Counted from the first letter of the stretch, positions 42,073 through 50,469 are shown. The stretch: DNA of 64,000 bases from a virus (IMGVR_UViG_3300035698_014365:1-64000); one strand, 5' to 3'. Numbers and translations: made by a program. The notes: generated by a model from the sequence alone, not told the origin.

Positions 42073-42570
42073 TCACTTCCTCAGTACGAGGTTCGTGTAA
42101 AGGGCTCGCCCCAGATGCTTTGGCATAGGAGTTTTCCAGTCTGAATACACCCACTCCAAGTACTCCTCAATGGGGGAGTGGCACGGGTACTCGCGCCCGT
42201 AGCACACAATCTTACCGGGGTACTCAAAGAAGTGGGCGGGCATGCGCCATGTGTTGCGCACTCGGTAGGCCCCCTTCTTTTGAAACGCTGCGACTGCCAC
42301 CTCTATGTCTCCGCAGACACCGATTACCCGTAGTTTCTTCTTGGCACTGTGAACCTTGGTTTTGAAGTTGAGCTTGCGCAGCCCTCGCGCCACCATCTTT
42401 TCTTTCCCAAGCAAATCTTCTGTCTTGCAGCAAAAATCAAGGTCGTTGTCGCCCTGTATGACACCGCCTTCGCGATAGAACCCCAGAAGAGTGCCAAAGG
42501 AAATCCAGTACGGGACGCCTGCGGCGCGGAGAATTTTGTCCGTCTCGACCAATGCGTGCTCGTGGTTCAC
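42073..42570 (-). CDS. LicD-like protein 3 (165 aa)
   Basis: GTG start overlaps the methyltransferase stop (GTGA). VPYWISFGTLLGFYREGGVIQGDNDLDFCC is a good LicD core with D-x-D, and the end has YPCHSPIEEYLEWVYSDWKTPMP, the family's C-terminal motif. Shorter than bacterial LicD (about 260 residues) but complete in its core. Closest to protein 4 at 43289. Confidence 0.7.
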   Translation of the reverse strand: MNHEHALVETDKILRAAGVPYWISFGTLLGFYREGGVIQGDNDLDFCCKTEDLLGKEKMVARGLRKLNFKTKVHSAKKKLRVIGVCGDIEVAVAAFQKKGAYRVRNTWRMPAHFFEYPGKIVCYGREYPCHSPIEEYLEWVYSDWKTPMPKHLGRALYTNLVLRK

Positions 42571-43292
42571 TCTTTCACCCCCACCACGATGCAGGTTTGC
42601 CAATCCATGATGATATCTCCGTCCACAAAGCGCATGTTGTAGGCGTCCTTGACATACTGAGGGGCACCCTGGTGCAGCCACCAAATGCTGTCGCGCTTCG
42701 CTTGCTCCTTTTCGCTATTTCGCAGCCAGTTGTTGAGGCTCATTCCCTGCTGCACCACAACGTCAACGCGCTTCACCCTGCACTGCTCGTCAACAAGCCC
42801 AACAAGGGTGTCGGGGGTATAGCAATTTCTGGCTTCTTTCACCTTGAACATCTCAGTGAACCAGCCGAGGCAGCCACGCGGAGGCACGCCCTCAACAACA
42901 CACAGGCGCCCACCCGCGCTCAGAGAGCTCGCCACAGACGCCATGGCAACGACTTCGTCGGTCACTACGTGGTGAAGAACCATGCGCATGACCGCTATGT
43001 CGTAGGCGAGAACGTCGAGGCCGTGAACTATGTTGGCCGCCTCTATTGTGAACTTGTCGCCAATGCACCGCTCCCTGCACTTTTCAAGCATCTCTTCGCT
43101 CGAGTCGAGCATGTCCACGTGCTTCACGTAGGGGGAAAGTGCGGCACCCACCGCGCCGGTCCCACAGCCCGCGTCAAGCGCATAGTCGCCCGGCTTAGGA
43201 TCGACGCCGCGCAGGACCACAGAAAGGTCCGTGGCGTCATTCACCCACAGCAGGTTGTCGTAATTGTCCGCCCTTGAGTTGTCCCAGCTCAT
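42567..43292 (-). CDS. Class I SAM-dependent methyltransferase (241 aa)
   Basis: DYALDAGCGTGAVGAAL (motif I), DMLDSSEEMLEKC, DIAVMRMVLHHVVTDEVVAM, GGRLCVVEGVPP: a Methyltransf_11-type Rossmann enzyme with a C-terminal lid (SIWWLHQGAPQYVKDAYNMRF). ATGA overlap with the upstream LicD gene and GTGA overlap with the downstream one, so it is in the middle of a tightly coupled LicD-MTase-LicD set. Confidence 0.75.
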   Translation of the reverse strand: MSWDNSRADNYDNLLWVNDATDLSVVLRGVDPKPGDYALDAGCGTGAVGAALSPYVKHVDMLDSSEEMLEKCRERCIGDKFTIEAANIVHGLDVLAYDIAVMRMVLHHVVTDEVVAMASVASSLSAGGRLCVVEGVPPRGCLGWFTEMFKVKEARNCYTPDTLVGLVDEQCRVKRVDVVVQQGMSLNNWLRNSEKEQAKRDSIWWLHQGAPQYVKDAYNMRFVDGDIIMDWQTCIVVGVKE

Positions 43293-43858
43293 TTTCCCTT
43301 TACCTTTCGTTTATTCATGTACTTGTCACGGGCAGATGGGTTGCCAAAGTACGGCTTGCGCCAGTTCTTGTACTGCCATTCCAGATACTCCTCGACGGGG
43401 GACATGCACGGATACATCACATCCCCGTATCGGATGAAGTCCTTGCCAAACATCCTCGCTGGCACACGGCGCCCTTTGAATACGCGGTACTTTCCCTTGA
43501 GAAAGTGGCCCATCAGAGCCATGTCTTCGCCGCCCATGTAGGCCAGCAGGCGAGCCTTCTTGCTGTAGCTGCGCACATCGAACCCGCGCGCAAGCAGTAC
43601 CTGTTTGAGCACATTAATCTTCGGCACCAAGTCTTCGGCAAAACAGAAGAAATCAACGTCCTCATCACGCTCCAACAGGTGCCCCTCGCGGTGTATCCCC
43701 AACAGGGCGCTCATACCTATCCAGTGCCGCACTTCACAGGTGCTTAGGATGTCGTGAAATATCTCCATCACCGCGGCACGATGAGCTATCCCGGGGGAGT
43801 GCAGCAGCGAGTGGTACATCTTCAGCCACTTCTTTTCTGGCACCAAACTATAGTCCAC
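43289..43858 (-). CDS. LicD-like protein 4 (189 aa)
   Basis: GTG start at 43858 overlaps the upstream gene by 11 bases; an ATG at 43819 is an alternative. RHWIGMSALLGIHREGHLLERDEDVDFFC holds the LicD D-x-D-x-D set, and YPCMSPVEEYLEWQYKNWRKPYFG is nearly the same as the C-terminal block of protein 3 (42073), indicating a duplication. Predicted phospho-transferase on a cell-surface or virion sugar. Confidence 0.7.
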   Translation of the reverse strand: MDYSLVPEKKWLKMYHSLLHSPGIAHRAAVMEIFHDILSTCEVRHWIGMSALLGIHREGHLLERDEDVDFFCFAEDLVPKINVLKQVLLARGFDVRSYSKKARLLAYMGGEDMALMGHFLKGKYRVFKGRRVPARMFGKDFIRYGDVMYPCMSPVEEYLEWQYKNWRKPYFGNPSARDKYMNKRKVKGK

Positions 43859-44441
43859 ACTTCACCCCCACGTAGCACACCTCTTTGCCGTTCGGGATAA
43901 TGCCCTGCGACTTCGACTTCCCAAAGAAGTCCTCTCTGAAGCCCGCTGCGAGTGCCATGCCCCGGAACTCATTCTTGTGTGCGAAGTGCGCGAGGTGGTC
44001 GTTCTTCTTGCGCGCGCGCCACTCATCCGTTGTCTCAATGGGAAACGTGAGGAATATTCCACCGCCTGGCACAAGGAGACTCCAGCATGCGTCCAGAAAG
44101 GCCCCGGTACTCGCGCAGTGCTCAACACAGTGGCGGCTGAAGATGTAGTCGAACGACTCTTCTGCAAATATGGGGTGGAGGATATCGCCCTCGACGACAT
44201 TGCGTTTGCGCTCTTTGGCGTACCGTGCGTACTCAGGGACGAGCTCTACCCCAGTGGCAACGTATCCATGGCTGGCAAGCGCCTCTACGGCGTACCCGTC
44301 ACGAGAGCCAACGTCCAGAACAGTCCCCACAGACGGGAACCACCTGAAAAACGCCATCACCGTCGTGTCGATGTGGGGATGATACTTCTCTTTTTTCGAC
44401 AGGTCTTTCACTGGAAGGTCTCTGTTATCCCCGTACAGCAT
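43848..44441 (-). CDS. Class I SAM-dependent methyltransferase (197 aa)
   Basis: ATG 44441 after GGAGG. GTVLDVGSRDGYAVEALASHG (motif I), TGVELVPEYARYAKER, FDYIFSRHCVEHCASTGAFLDACWSLLVPGG: a Methyltransf_11/23-type enzyme with HCVEH as post-III motif. Ends overlapping the LicD 4 start by 11 bases. Substrate unknown; probably a glycan intermediate. Confidence 0.75.
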   Translation of the reverse strand: MLYGDNRDLPVKDLSKKEKYHPHIDTTVMAFFRWFPSVGTVLDVGSRDGYAVEALASHGYVATGVELVPEYARYAKERKRNVVEGDILHPIFAEESFDYIFSRHCVEHCASTGAFLDACWSLLVPGGGIFLTFPIETTDEWRARKKNDHLAHFAHKNEFRGMALAAGFREDFFGKSKSQGIIPNGKEVCYVGVKCGL

Positions 44442-45300
44442 CAAACGCCTCCTTGTACGCCTTGGCGGCGTGCTCTATGTCGAACCACTGCGATTCGGGC
44501 TTCTCAGCATTCAGTAGCGCATGCTCAATATCGGCCTCAGAGGCGTCCTGCGAAATTGGAGGCAGGCCCGCCGTAGACAGAAGCTCTCCGATGGCTGTCC
44601 CGGCATACCCAACAACAGGAAGCCCTGCACCCAGAGCCTCAACGGTCGCATTCGGGCACCAGTCGAGGTCACTCAGGTTCAGCATCACCGTGGAGGTCTC
44701 TATTATCGACAATAGCTCGTTGTCGTCAACCTGCCCGGTGTACAGCAGGCGGTCTGCATGCGGATGCCACGGAGTCTTCCCGGCGACAATGGCCATCCAG
44801 TCCTCGTGCTTCTCAAGGAACTTCATTGTGAACGACACCATTCTCTTGAGCCGCTTGTGCTTGCGCAGCCTCTTACCACCCCAGTTGCCCACCATGAGCA
44901 GCACATTCGGCTGTTCCCAGTACTTTCTCAGCGTGGAGGCGCGAGAAGTGTCTACTCCGTTGTGAATGACCACCGACTTCTTGGGAGCGACCAGGTGCGA
45001 TGAGACATAGTCGCGGGCAAAGGCCGACTGGAATATGACCAGATCGGAGCGCTTCATGCTCTTCTTCACCAGCTTGTTGTACCACTTGTCCTTCTTCTCG
45101 TCGCCAATCCTGATGCCGTCAATGCGCAGCACCTTCGGCAGATATGTGCTGTTGCGCCACCGGGAAATGCCAAGCGCCACCTGGGCCTTGTCCTGCTTGC
45201 TGGTGAACTTGGCCCCCATAGGCTCAAGGGCGGCCTCCAAGCGCCGCAGGAACTTGCCCTTCCCAGTTTCATCTGGCTCGTAGTCGAGATACACCTTCAT
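44425..45300 (-). CDS. GT4-family glycosyltransferase (291 aa)
   Basis: ATG overlaps the radical SAM stop (ATGA). VIFQSAFARDYVSSHL, VVIHNGVDTSRAS, LLMVGNWGGKRLRKHKRL, STVMLNLSDLDWCPNATVEALGAGLPVVGYAGTAIGELL: a full GT4 donor site (NATVEALGAGLPVV with the catalytic Glu). The N-terminal acceptor domain is short. Retaining GT-B enzyme acting in the cytoplasm. Confidence 0.8.
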   Translation of the reverse strand: MKVYLDYEPDETGKGKFLRRLEAALEPMGAKFTSKQDKAQVALGISRWRNSTYLPKVLRIDGIRIGDEKKDKWYNKLVKKSMKRSDLVIFQSAFARDYVSSHLVAPKKSVVIHNGVDTSRASTLRKYWEQPNVLLMVGNWGGKRLRKHKRLKRMVSFTMKFLEKHEDWMAIVAGKTPWHPHADRLLYTGQVDDNELLSIIETSTVMLNLSDLDWCPNATVEALGAGLPVVGYAGTAIGELLSTAGLPPISQDASEADIEHALLNAEKPESQWFDIEHAAKAYKEAFDAVRG

Positions 45301-46130
45301 GGTCGGTCACATCCATTGCAAAGGGGAACAGAATGGCGGTCGCTCAGGCGATTCACCTCGTCTTTGTACCACTGCGATTTTCTCATCTGCACGTATGTGC
45401 CCTCCAGCAGGTTGCCCAAAACAAGGGCGCGGGGATGGTGGCAGCACGGAACCACGGTGCCGTCGATGTCCACATATAGTCGCCTGCCCTTGCGCTTCCC
45501 CACAAACAGACACTTCCCTGTGGGAATTTTGCGGGGCTTTTCATACTCCTTGGCCTCCGGAAGCTCCCACTTGCCTCTGAATAGCGGCCGCCAGCCAAGC
45601 GGGTTTACGAGCTTTTTCCACCGCCTTTTCCCGTTGACGGAGGTGCAGATGGTGCGGGTGACCAGTTCGAGGCGCGGATTGTACTTCCGCCTCAGCTTGC
45701 CGACATACTCCAGAAACTCCATCAGCTTGTCCCATTTGGCCGGAGTGTGCCATGCCTCGTACTCCTCCGGTGTGCCATTGCCATGACAGCTCACGGCGAG
45801 GCGGGTCACAATGCGGCCCCTGACAAGCGCTTTCAGGTCGTCTTTGCGCAGAACCTGTGCATTGGTGGATATCTCGACCTCTTTTGGCTTCCACGGGGCC
45901 TGTTTAATCAGCTTGATCAGATGAACAACCTCTGGATGCAGTAGCGGCTCCCCAAAATTGAACAGGCGCAGGAGGTCAACCTCGCCCACATCCACGTTGT
46001 GCAGGATTTTGAGGAAGTCGCCGGGCTCGATGAACTCGATCTTCGGCTTCAGCGTCGATATGGGACAGCCGACGCACCTAAGTTGGCAACCGCGGACTAT
46101 GTCAATCCCGAATTTATGCAGTGTGCGCAT
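45297..46130 (-). CDS. Radical SAM enzyme with SPASM-like C-terminus (277 aa)
   Basis: CQLRCVGC (C15, C19, C22) is the CX3CX2C that binds the 4Fe-4S cluster; LFNFGEPLLHPEV is the GEP SAM motif. The C-terminal part has CLFVGKRKGRRLYVDIDGTVVPCCHHPRALVLGNLLEG and CNGCDRP, a SPASM-like auxiliary cluster region. Such enzymes modify peptides or sugars by radical chemistry. Its place between a GT4 gene and a methyltransferase suggests an unusual sugar modification. Confidence 0.8.
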   Translation of the reverse strand: MRTLHKFGIDIVRGCQLRCVGCPISTLKPKIEFIEPGDFLKILHNVDVGEVDLLRLFNFGEPLLHPEVVHLIKLIKQAPWKPKEVEISTNAQVLRKDDLKALVRGRIVTRLAVSCHGNGTPEEYEAWHTPAKWDKLMEFLEYVGKLRRKYNPRLELVTRTICTSVNGKRRWKKLVNPLGWRPLFRGKWELPEAKEYEKPRKIPTGKCLFVGKRKGRRLYVDIDGTVVPCCHHPRALVLGNLLEGTYVQMRKSQWYKDEVNRLSDRHSVPLCNGCDRP

Positions 46131-46794
46131 CTGGCTTCTTCTTCCATGTATCCTTGAGTGTTCCGTGCTTGGAGGCAGACGTGCGCCGTATCAGCGCAAG
46201 GCCAAACCCGTAGGGCAGTGTGAGGGTTTCTATGTCGTTTTGGTACTTTCTCTGGAGATTGCCAACAGCAGTCGCCACATTGTACTTGCCGGGGAGCGCA
46301 TCGTGAACCGCGATGATACCGTTCCGGGCCATCAGCTTCACCGCGCGCTTCAGATCCTTGTAGCAGCTCTCGACAGACTTCTTGCGGGTGCTCATGTAGT
46401 CCAGAAACAGGAAGTCAAATCCCTTGAGTGACTGTGGGTGTGTCCAGAAATCACCACTGTCGCCCTGCAGGTACGTCACCCAGTCGATGCCTGCGGCGTC
46501 GAGCATATAGCTATAGTCGAAGCGGTCGCAGGTGATGAAGTCGCCACCATTGAGAAGGGCCACGTGGCCAAGGACAAAGGACGAGCGGCCAAAGCCAATC
46601 TCGCCAATGCGCGTAGCGCCCAAACCAAAGCATATGTCCACAAGCGTGCAGAGGTGCGCGGATGTTGAATACCCGAGGCTGGGATCGATGTTGAGCGCCC
46701 AGCACGCCAGCATGTACCGAAGCGGGTGTGCTTGGGCGCTGACGATTGGGAGTTCTTCAAGGAGCGTCTCCTGGCAATGCATTCTCTTAGGCAT
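46114..46794 (-). CDS. Class I SAM methyltransferase, Methyltransf_24-like (226 aa)
   Basis: ATG 46794 is chosen because it overlaps the stop of the small upstream gene (ATGCCTAA). RIGEIGFGRSSFVLGHVALLNGGDFITCDRF is motif I, GFDFLFLDYMSTRKKSVESCYKDLKRAVKLMARNGIIAVHDA is the class's strand 4 with the aspartate-histidine pair. Some members make sugar methyl ethers. Basic C-terminal tail. Confidence 0.65.
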   Translation of the reverse strand: MPKRMHCQETLLEELPIVSAQAHPLRYMLACWALNIDPSLGYSTSAHLCTLVDICFGLGATRIGEIGFGRSSFVLGHVALLNGGDFITCDRFDYSYMLDAAGIDWVTYLQGDSGDFWTHPQSLKGFDFLFLDYMSTRKKSVESCYKDLKRAVKLMARNGIIAVHDALPGKYNVATAVGNLQRKYQNDIETLTLPYGFGLALIRRTSASKHGTLKDTWKKKPDAHTA

Positions 46795-46966
46795 CACTAC
46801 CGTCCCCGGCATTGTTCAACAACGCGCAATACGCCTCGCCAAGGGACTCTACGGATTTGGCAAGAGCGGGATTGCAGTCAAACTCGCTACTCTTTATGAG
46901 GTTGCGGATCTTTGCAAGAACTTCCATGCGTGTCTCTAAACGGACTTTCGTTTCATTGTCTCCCAC
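46787..46966 (-). CDS. Small helical protein (59 aa)
   Basis: A complete frame found in the gap: GTG 46966 five bases after AGGAGG, encoding GDNETKVRLETRMEVLAKIR and ending in a Gly/Asp tail. Its TAA overlaps the ATG of the methyltransferase at 46794, the same coupling used elsewhere in the island. Two helices (RMEVLAKIRNLIKSS and KSVESLGEAYCALL). No function assigned. Confidence 0.6.
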   Translation of the reverse strand: MGDNETKVRLETRMEVLAKIRNLIKSSEFDCNPALAKSVESLGEAYCALLNNAGDGSDA

Positions 46967-46980
46967 AACACCCTCCTCGC

Positions 46981-47733
46981 TTAGGTGAACTTCGTATTCT
47001 CTCGGGTAATACCTTCCCGCTTGAGTTGTTTGATGCGCTTCTTGAACTGCTTCTTCAGTTCCGCGTTCTTCTTCTCGTCCAGCCGGCGAACCTTGTGCAT
47101 CTGGCCCTCGTGCTTCCGATAACGCGCCACCACCTTCTTGAGCTTGTAATCCTTCACGAGCTTCGGTAGCGGGCTGTCAGGGTGCACGCCCAGCCGATAG
47201 ATAAATTCCTTGTCCCCCATCGACCTCAGTGCCTCGTAGTACAGCCCAAACCTGTCGTACACTGAGCGGCGCCACATGCGTCCCTGCGCGTGGCAGAAAG
47301 TTTTTTTGTTTACACCGCGGAAGTCGTCGCCACCGTACCAACGGTCTGCGTAGCCATGGACAAGGTCAACCTCCGGGTGTTCGTCAAATATGCGCACGGC
47401 ATCTTCCAGCGCATTCGGTGTTAAGACGTCGTCGGCGTCTATCAGGCGGATGAATTCTCCCTGAGATGCGAGTATTCCGGTGTTCTTGGCGGTGTTGTAG
47501 CCAAAATTCCTTGGGTGCTCTATAATGTGAAAGCGCCCACGGGGCTTGCCTGTGTCGGCAACGCTGTAGTAGAGCATGTACGAGCCAATTTCATCGAGTT
47601 CTTCCGGGCGGCTCCCATCATCAACGATAATGCACTCAAAGTCCTCGAACGCCTGCGCCTCAATACTCTCAAGGCAGTCGTCCAAATAAGTGGCATAATT
47701 GAAATGGGGCACCACGATCGATACCCTAGGCAT
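46981..47733 (-). CDS. GT2-family glycosyltransferase (250 aa)
   Basis: VSIVVPHFNYATYLDDCLESI, FECIIVDDGSRPEEL, NTGILASQGEFIRLIDADDVLTPNALE: the GT-A fold with the DADD metal site of GT2 enzymes, followed by a shorter acceptor region (GRMWRRSVYDRFGLY) and a Lys/Arg-rich tail. Inverting transferase, soluble (no membrane helix). Confidence 0.85.
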   Translation of the reverse strand: MPRVSIVVPHFNYATYLDDCLESIEAQAFEDFECIIVDDGSRPEELDEIGSYMLYYSVADTGKPRGRFHIIEHPRNFGYNTAKNTGILASQGEFIRLIDADDVLTPNALEDAVRIFDEHPEVDLVHGYADRWYGGDDFRGVNKKTFCHAQGRMWRRSVYDRFGLYYEALRSMGDKEFIYRLGVHPDSPLPKLVKDYKLKKVVARYRKHEGQMHKVRRLDEKKNAELKKQFKKRIKQLKREGITRENTKFT

Positions 47734-48304
47734 ATTTCTTCGCCTCCCTTATCCAGCGACTGTCCTCACGCGAGTGGCCCTTGCCATGCCAAATCACAGA
47801 CTCGCGGTCAAAATGGTTGTCATTGAACTTGGTCTCCAGTGGAATCAATCTCACAACAGACTTCTTCCACACCTTCCACAGGTATCGCTGGTCGTCAAGC
47901 CACTTCTTGGCTTTCATCACACCACGCAGCCAGTTGGCAACCAGTTCCTCTGTCTCAGGTGAGCGCCCGATTGCCATGACGCCGGTGTTGAATATCGAGC
48001 AGTCGGCTATTCCGGGGCGATACATCACCTTCAGCGTCCCGGGCTCCACATCTGACCAAAAATCATCGAGTGGCGCACGCACGATGGTGTCAACGTCCAC
48101 CCACCCCACCCGTGTCCACCCGCGCTGAAACGCTTGGTGAAACAGCTTCACGCGACCCATTGCTGCCTCAATGCGATCGCCGGTGGGAAATGTGACCTCC
48201 TTGAGATCCTGATCGGGGTCATTCCTCTTGATAGAGGCCACGCACACCTTGCGCATCTCCATGCATTCGGTGTTCTCGTTACATCCTGTGAGTAGCAGGC
48301 CCAA
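47726..48304 (-). CDS. GT-A type glycosyltransferase-like protein (192 aa)
   Basis: The best start is TTG 48304, five bases after AGGAGG, though ATG 48226-region starts (MEMRKVCVASIK) are possible. VCVASIKRNDPDQDL, GWTRVGWVDVDTIVRAPLDDFW with the D-V-D metal motif, FNTGVMAIGRSPETEELVANW, and NDNHFDRESVIWHGKG at the end fit GT8/GT32-like sugar transferases. Overlaps the next gene by 8 bases. Confidence 0.6.
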   Translation of the reverse strand: MGLLLTGCNENTECMEMRKVCVASIKRNDPDQDLKEVTFPTGDRIEAAMGRVKLFHQAFQRGWTRVGWVDVDTIVRAPLDDFWSDVEPGTLKVMYRPGIADCSIFNTGVMAIGRSPETEELVANWLRGVMKAKKWLDDQRYLWKVWKKSVVRLIPLETKFNDNHFDRESVIWHGKGHSREDSRWIREAKKYA

Positions 48305-48312
48305 AAGTCCTC

Positions 48313-48948
48313 CTATGCGCAGTCCACACACCACCAGCGCTTGGTTTTTGTACAGTAGACAATGTCCCCCAGTTTTGGAATCTTGTCGCCGCCGCAAATC
48401 GTTATGCCGAGCTTCTTTGTCGCCTTGTACACTTTTCTCGCAAATGCCAGATATCCCTCGGGTGTATGGAGCGGGTGCTCGGCCCTGTCGAGGCAATTGA
48501 AATCATACGGCAGCCCGCTCGCATACACGTTCCAAGCATCTTCAGGATAGTGGACGTGCACCATCTTTATTGCCCACGCCTTCGCCGACCTTCTTTTTCC
48601 TCGGACGAGGAGATCGAGCTTTACGTGGACTATTTTTGTTGCCTTCGGGGTTATCCCCGCCGCCGCCATCCGCACTCGGTTCTTCCAGTCCTTCATCAGG
48701 GCTCTCTTCTTGTACACCTTGAACTCCGGGAGCTGGACAAACACCTTCATCCCCTTGTCCTTCTTGTACCGGAAGTACGCTCCCGTCATCCCCTTCGGGA
48801 CTACCTTCTCCGTCCCGTCCGGCAGCGTCCACAGCAGGCTGTGCACTCCCTTGATCAGGCCGTCCTTGTCCGAGTTCCGGTGTATCCCGTCCAGCGGAGC
48901 CTTCACCCTCGACCTCTTTATCTCCGTCAGTGTCCCCTGAATCTTCAT
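48313..48948 (-). CDS. Hypothetical basic protein in glycan island (211 aa)
   Basis: ATG 48948 after AGGAGGAAGA, a strong ribosome site. Alpha/beta protein: KIQGTLTEIKRSRVKAPLDGIHRNSDKDGL, HSLLWTLPDGTEKVVPKG, a Lys-rich middle, and a C-terminal CVDCA pair. The 5' two thirds is overlapped in another frame by the tail of the methyltransferase gene at 48542. No family recognised. Confidence 0.55.
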   Translation of the reverse strand: MKIQGTLTEIKRSRVKAPLDGIHRNSDKDGLIKGVHSLLWTLPDGTEKVVPKGMTGAYFRYKKDKGMKVFVQLPEFKVYKKRALMKDWKNRVRMAAAGITPKATKIVHVKLDLLVRGKRRSAKAWAIKMVHVHYPEDAWNVYASGLPYDFNCLDRAEHPLHTPEGYLAFARKVYKATKKLGITICGGDKIPKLGDIVYCTKTKRWWCVDCA

Positions 48949-49573
48949 TCTTCCTCCTGCCAATAACGTCCGCGAACCTCTTTTCAAGGCCCCAGTGCAC
49001 CTCACACTCAAACCCGGCCTCCTCCAGCCACGTAATAACGGTGCTGTTCTTCTCGAAATGCTGGGAGTTGTGCTCGCGCCAGTCCTTCCCCTTCTTGCGA
49101 TTGGTGCGTTCCTTCGTGCGGTTCTGGATAATCACGAGGCTGCAGTGCGGAAGAATGTGCTCTGCCACTGCGGCGAGCTCTTTGTTGGACAGGTGGTACA
49201 GGACAAAGCTGGCGTACATGGCGTTCACCTTGGCTTCCCGCTGCCCCTTGCGTATCTCCCTGCAGAAGTCCTTGGTTGACATCTTGAGAAACTCGACGTT
49301 TTGATTGAACTTCTCGATGTGCTGTGCCGTGACCTGTGCCTGCCCCATGTATCTGTCTGAGAGGTCGATGCCAATCACACTCTTGGCGTAGTGAGCCACC
49401 TCCCACACGTACAGGCCGGCGTTGCAGCCTATCTCCAGCACGTCCATGCCCTCAAACAGGGGGGCAAACTGGGAAAAGAACCTCAGCCTGATGTCGAGCC
49501 TGGGCCAGCGCTGGTAGGCTTTCTCTTTCCACTTTGCCGCGATTTTATCGTACTTATCCTTTGTGAGTTTCAT
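48542..49573 (-). CDS. SAM methyltransferase with long overprinted acidic tail (343 aa)
   Basis: Residues 1-208 are a normal class I methyltransferase (MDVLEIGCNAGLYVWEVAHYAKSVIGIDLS, NAMYASFVLYHLSNKELAAV). From about residue 209 the frame enters the next gene: residues 209-343 are Gly/Glu/Asp/Pro/Arg-rich low complexity read one frame off from the gene at 48313-48948 over 407 bases. Shifting by one base near 48948 would give the ATGA ending seen at other junctions, so the tail may come from a frameshift, a sequence error or true overprinting. Confidence 0.6.
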   Translation of the reverse strand: MKLTKDKYDKIAAKWKEKAYQRWPRLDIRLRFFSQFAPLFEGMDVLEIGCNAGLYVWEVAHYAKSVIGIDLSDRYMGQAQVTAQHIEKFNQNVEFLKMSTKDFCREIRKGQREAKVNAMYASFVLYHLSNKELAAVAEHILPHCSLVIIQNRTKERTNRKKGKDWREHNSQHFEKNSTVITWLEEAGFECEVHWGLEKRFADVIGRRKNEDSGDTDGDKEVEGEGSAGRDTPELGQGRPDQGSAQPAVDAAGRDGEGSPEGDDGSVLPVQEGQGDEGVCPAPGVQGVQEESPDEGLEEPSADGGGGDNPEGNKNSPRKARSPRPRKKKVGEGVGNKDGARPLS

Positions 49574-50120
49574 CCCATACCCCTTTCACGAACATAAGTT
49601 TTTTGTCGAACTTCCCTTTATCCATTGAGCCCGGGTGGCGGTCCTCATACCACTCGGCCCATATTGACCTTTTCCCCAAAACCCACCGTGATGCTGCGCG
49701 GCCGGCACCTGTCCATATCTCGGGTCCACCTACCCACGCATTCTTCAGCCCAAATCGGGTCACCCAGAACGGCTCCTCAAGTATCTCTATCGGCTGGCGC
49801 CGGTCGTACCCCTTCTTGCGGATGCTCTCAAACAGCTTGAATCGCTTGGGAAGGTGCACGTTGAGAATATATGCGTCCGTCCATTTGCTCATGCCAATCT
49901 TGAGCCGACGCTGGCGCTCCTTCACATAGCGAGTCTTCTTGAGCTTGCGCCAGTCGAATCCGTGCTTCTCGTACAGCTCCAGCATCTCAACGTGCGGGCT
50001 GTTCATCAGCGACAGATCCCCCTCGTAAATATCCATCGGTGTCACGACCGGGATATACCTGATGTGCAGAGCCTCCAATTGCACCTTCTCTTTGGTGCCC
50101 GTTGAGCGGATGTCACTCAT
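49554..50120 (-). CDS. ParB/sulfiredoxin-fold-like protein (188 aa)
   Basis: ATG 50120 overlaps the upstream stop (ATGAGTGA). The middle reads LFESIRKKGYDRRQPIEILEEPFWVTRFG and WVGGPEIWTGAGRAASRWVLGKRSIWAEWYED, which follows the ParB-domain plan (helix, P-I strand, G-x-R helix, strand). The GERR/GHRR-type nucleotide box is altered to GAGRAASR. Could be a CTP-binding-fold or DNA-binding protein; role in the island unknown. Confidence 0.4.
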   Translation of the reverse strand: MSDIRSTGTKEKVQLEALHIRYIPVVTPMDIYEGDLSLMNSPHVEMLELYEKHGFDWRKLKKTRYVKERQRRLKIGMSKWTDAYILNVHLPKRFKLFESIRKKGYDRRQPIEILEEPFWVTRFGLKNAWVGGPEIWTGAGRAASRWVLGKRSIWAEWYEDRHPGSMDKGKFDKKLMFVKGVWDETHKG

Positions 50121-50469
50121 TCTTGACCCCCACAAATTCATTCCACTTTGCCATCAGGCGCATGGGGCAGCTTCTCTTCTGACACTGAACATCGCCAGCG
50201 CCAATTTCCTCAATGAGTCCACAGGTGTCCTCGTGTGAGCCTTCTGTCACCCCGAAGAAGGGGCACTCCTGCTGGATGATATCTGGCCAGTCTAAATAGT
50301 TTTGGAGCGTGGGCATTGAGGAGCGCGCGTGTTCTAGTGGGCAATACTCTTTACAGCAAGAGGGTTCGCCCGGCGAGTACATGTCGGGAGAAATGAGCTC
50401 CTGAATGGAACAGCTCCCATCGTCACAAAGAATGCCAAACGTCGCACATCCTGATTTGTGGTCACCCAC
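50113..50469 (-). CDS. Cysteine-rich protein (118 aa)
   Basis: GTG 50469 six bases after AGGAGG, overlapping the GT4 stop by 8 bases. Thirteen or so cysteines: GCATFGILCDDGSC, SCCKEYCPLEHARSS, ECPFF, DTCGLIE, CQKRSCPMRLM. The spacing would suit two or three metal or Fe-S clusters. No family recognised; a small electron-transfer partner of the radical SAM enzyme is a speculative possibility. Confidence 0.55.
   Translation of the reverse strand: MGDHKSGCATFGILCDDGSCSIQELISPDMYSPGEPSCCKEYCPLEHARSSMPTLQNYLDWPDIIQQECPFFGVTEGSHEDTCGLIEEIGAGDVQCQKRSCPMRLMAKWNEFVGVKNE

Noticed and set aside
48226-48304. Lipobox-like LLLTGC at the start of the GT-A protein (47726-48304)
   Set aside because: With the start favoured by the ribosome site only about seven residues precede the Cys, too short for a signal peptide. 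A longer frame with a hydrophobic lead lies within the previous gene. The family is cytoplasmic.
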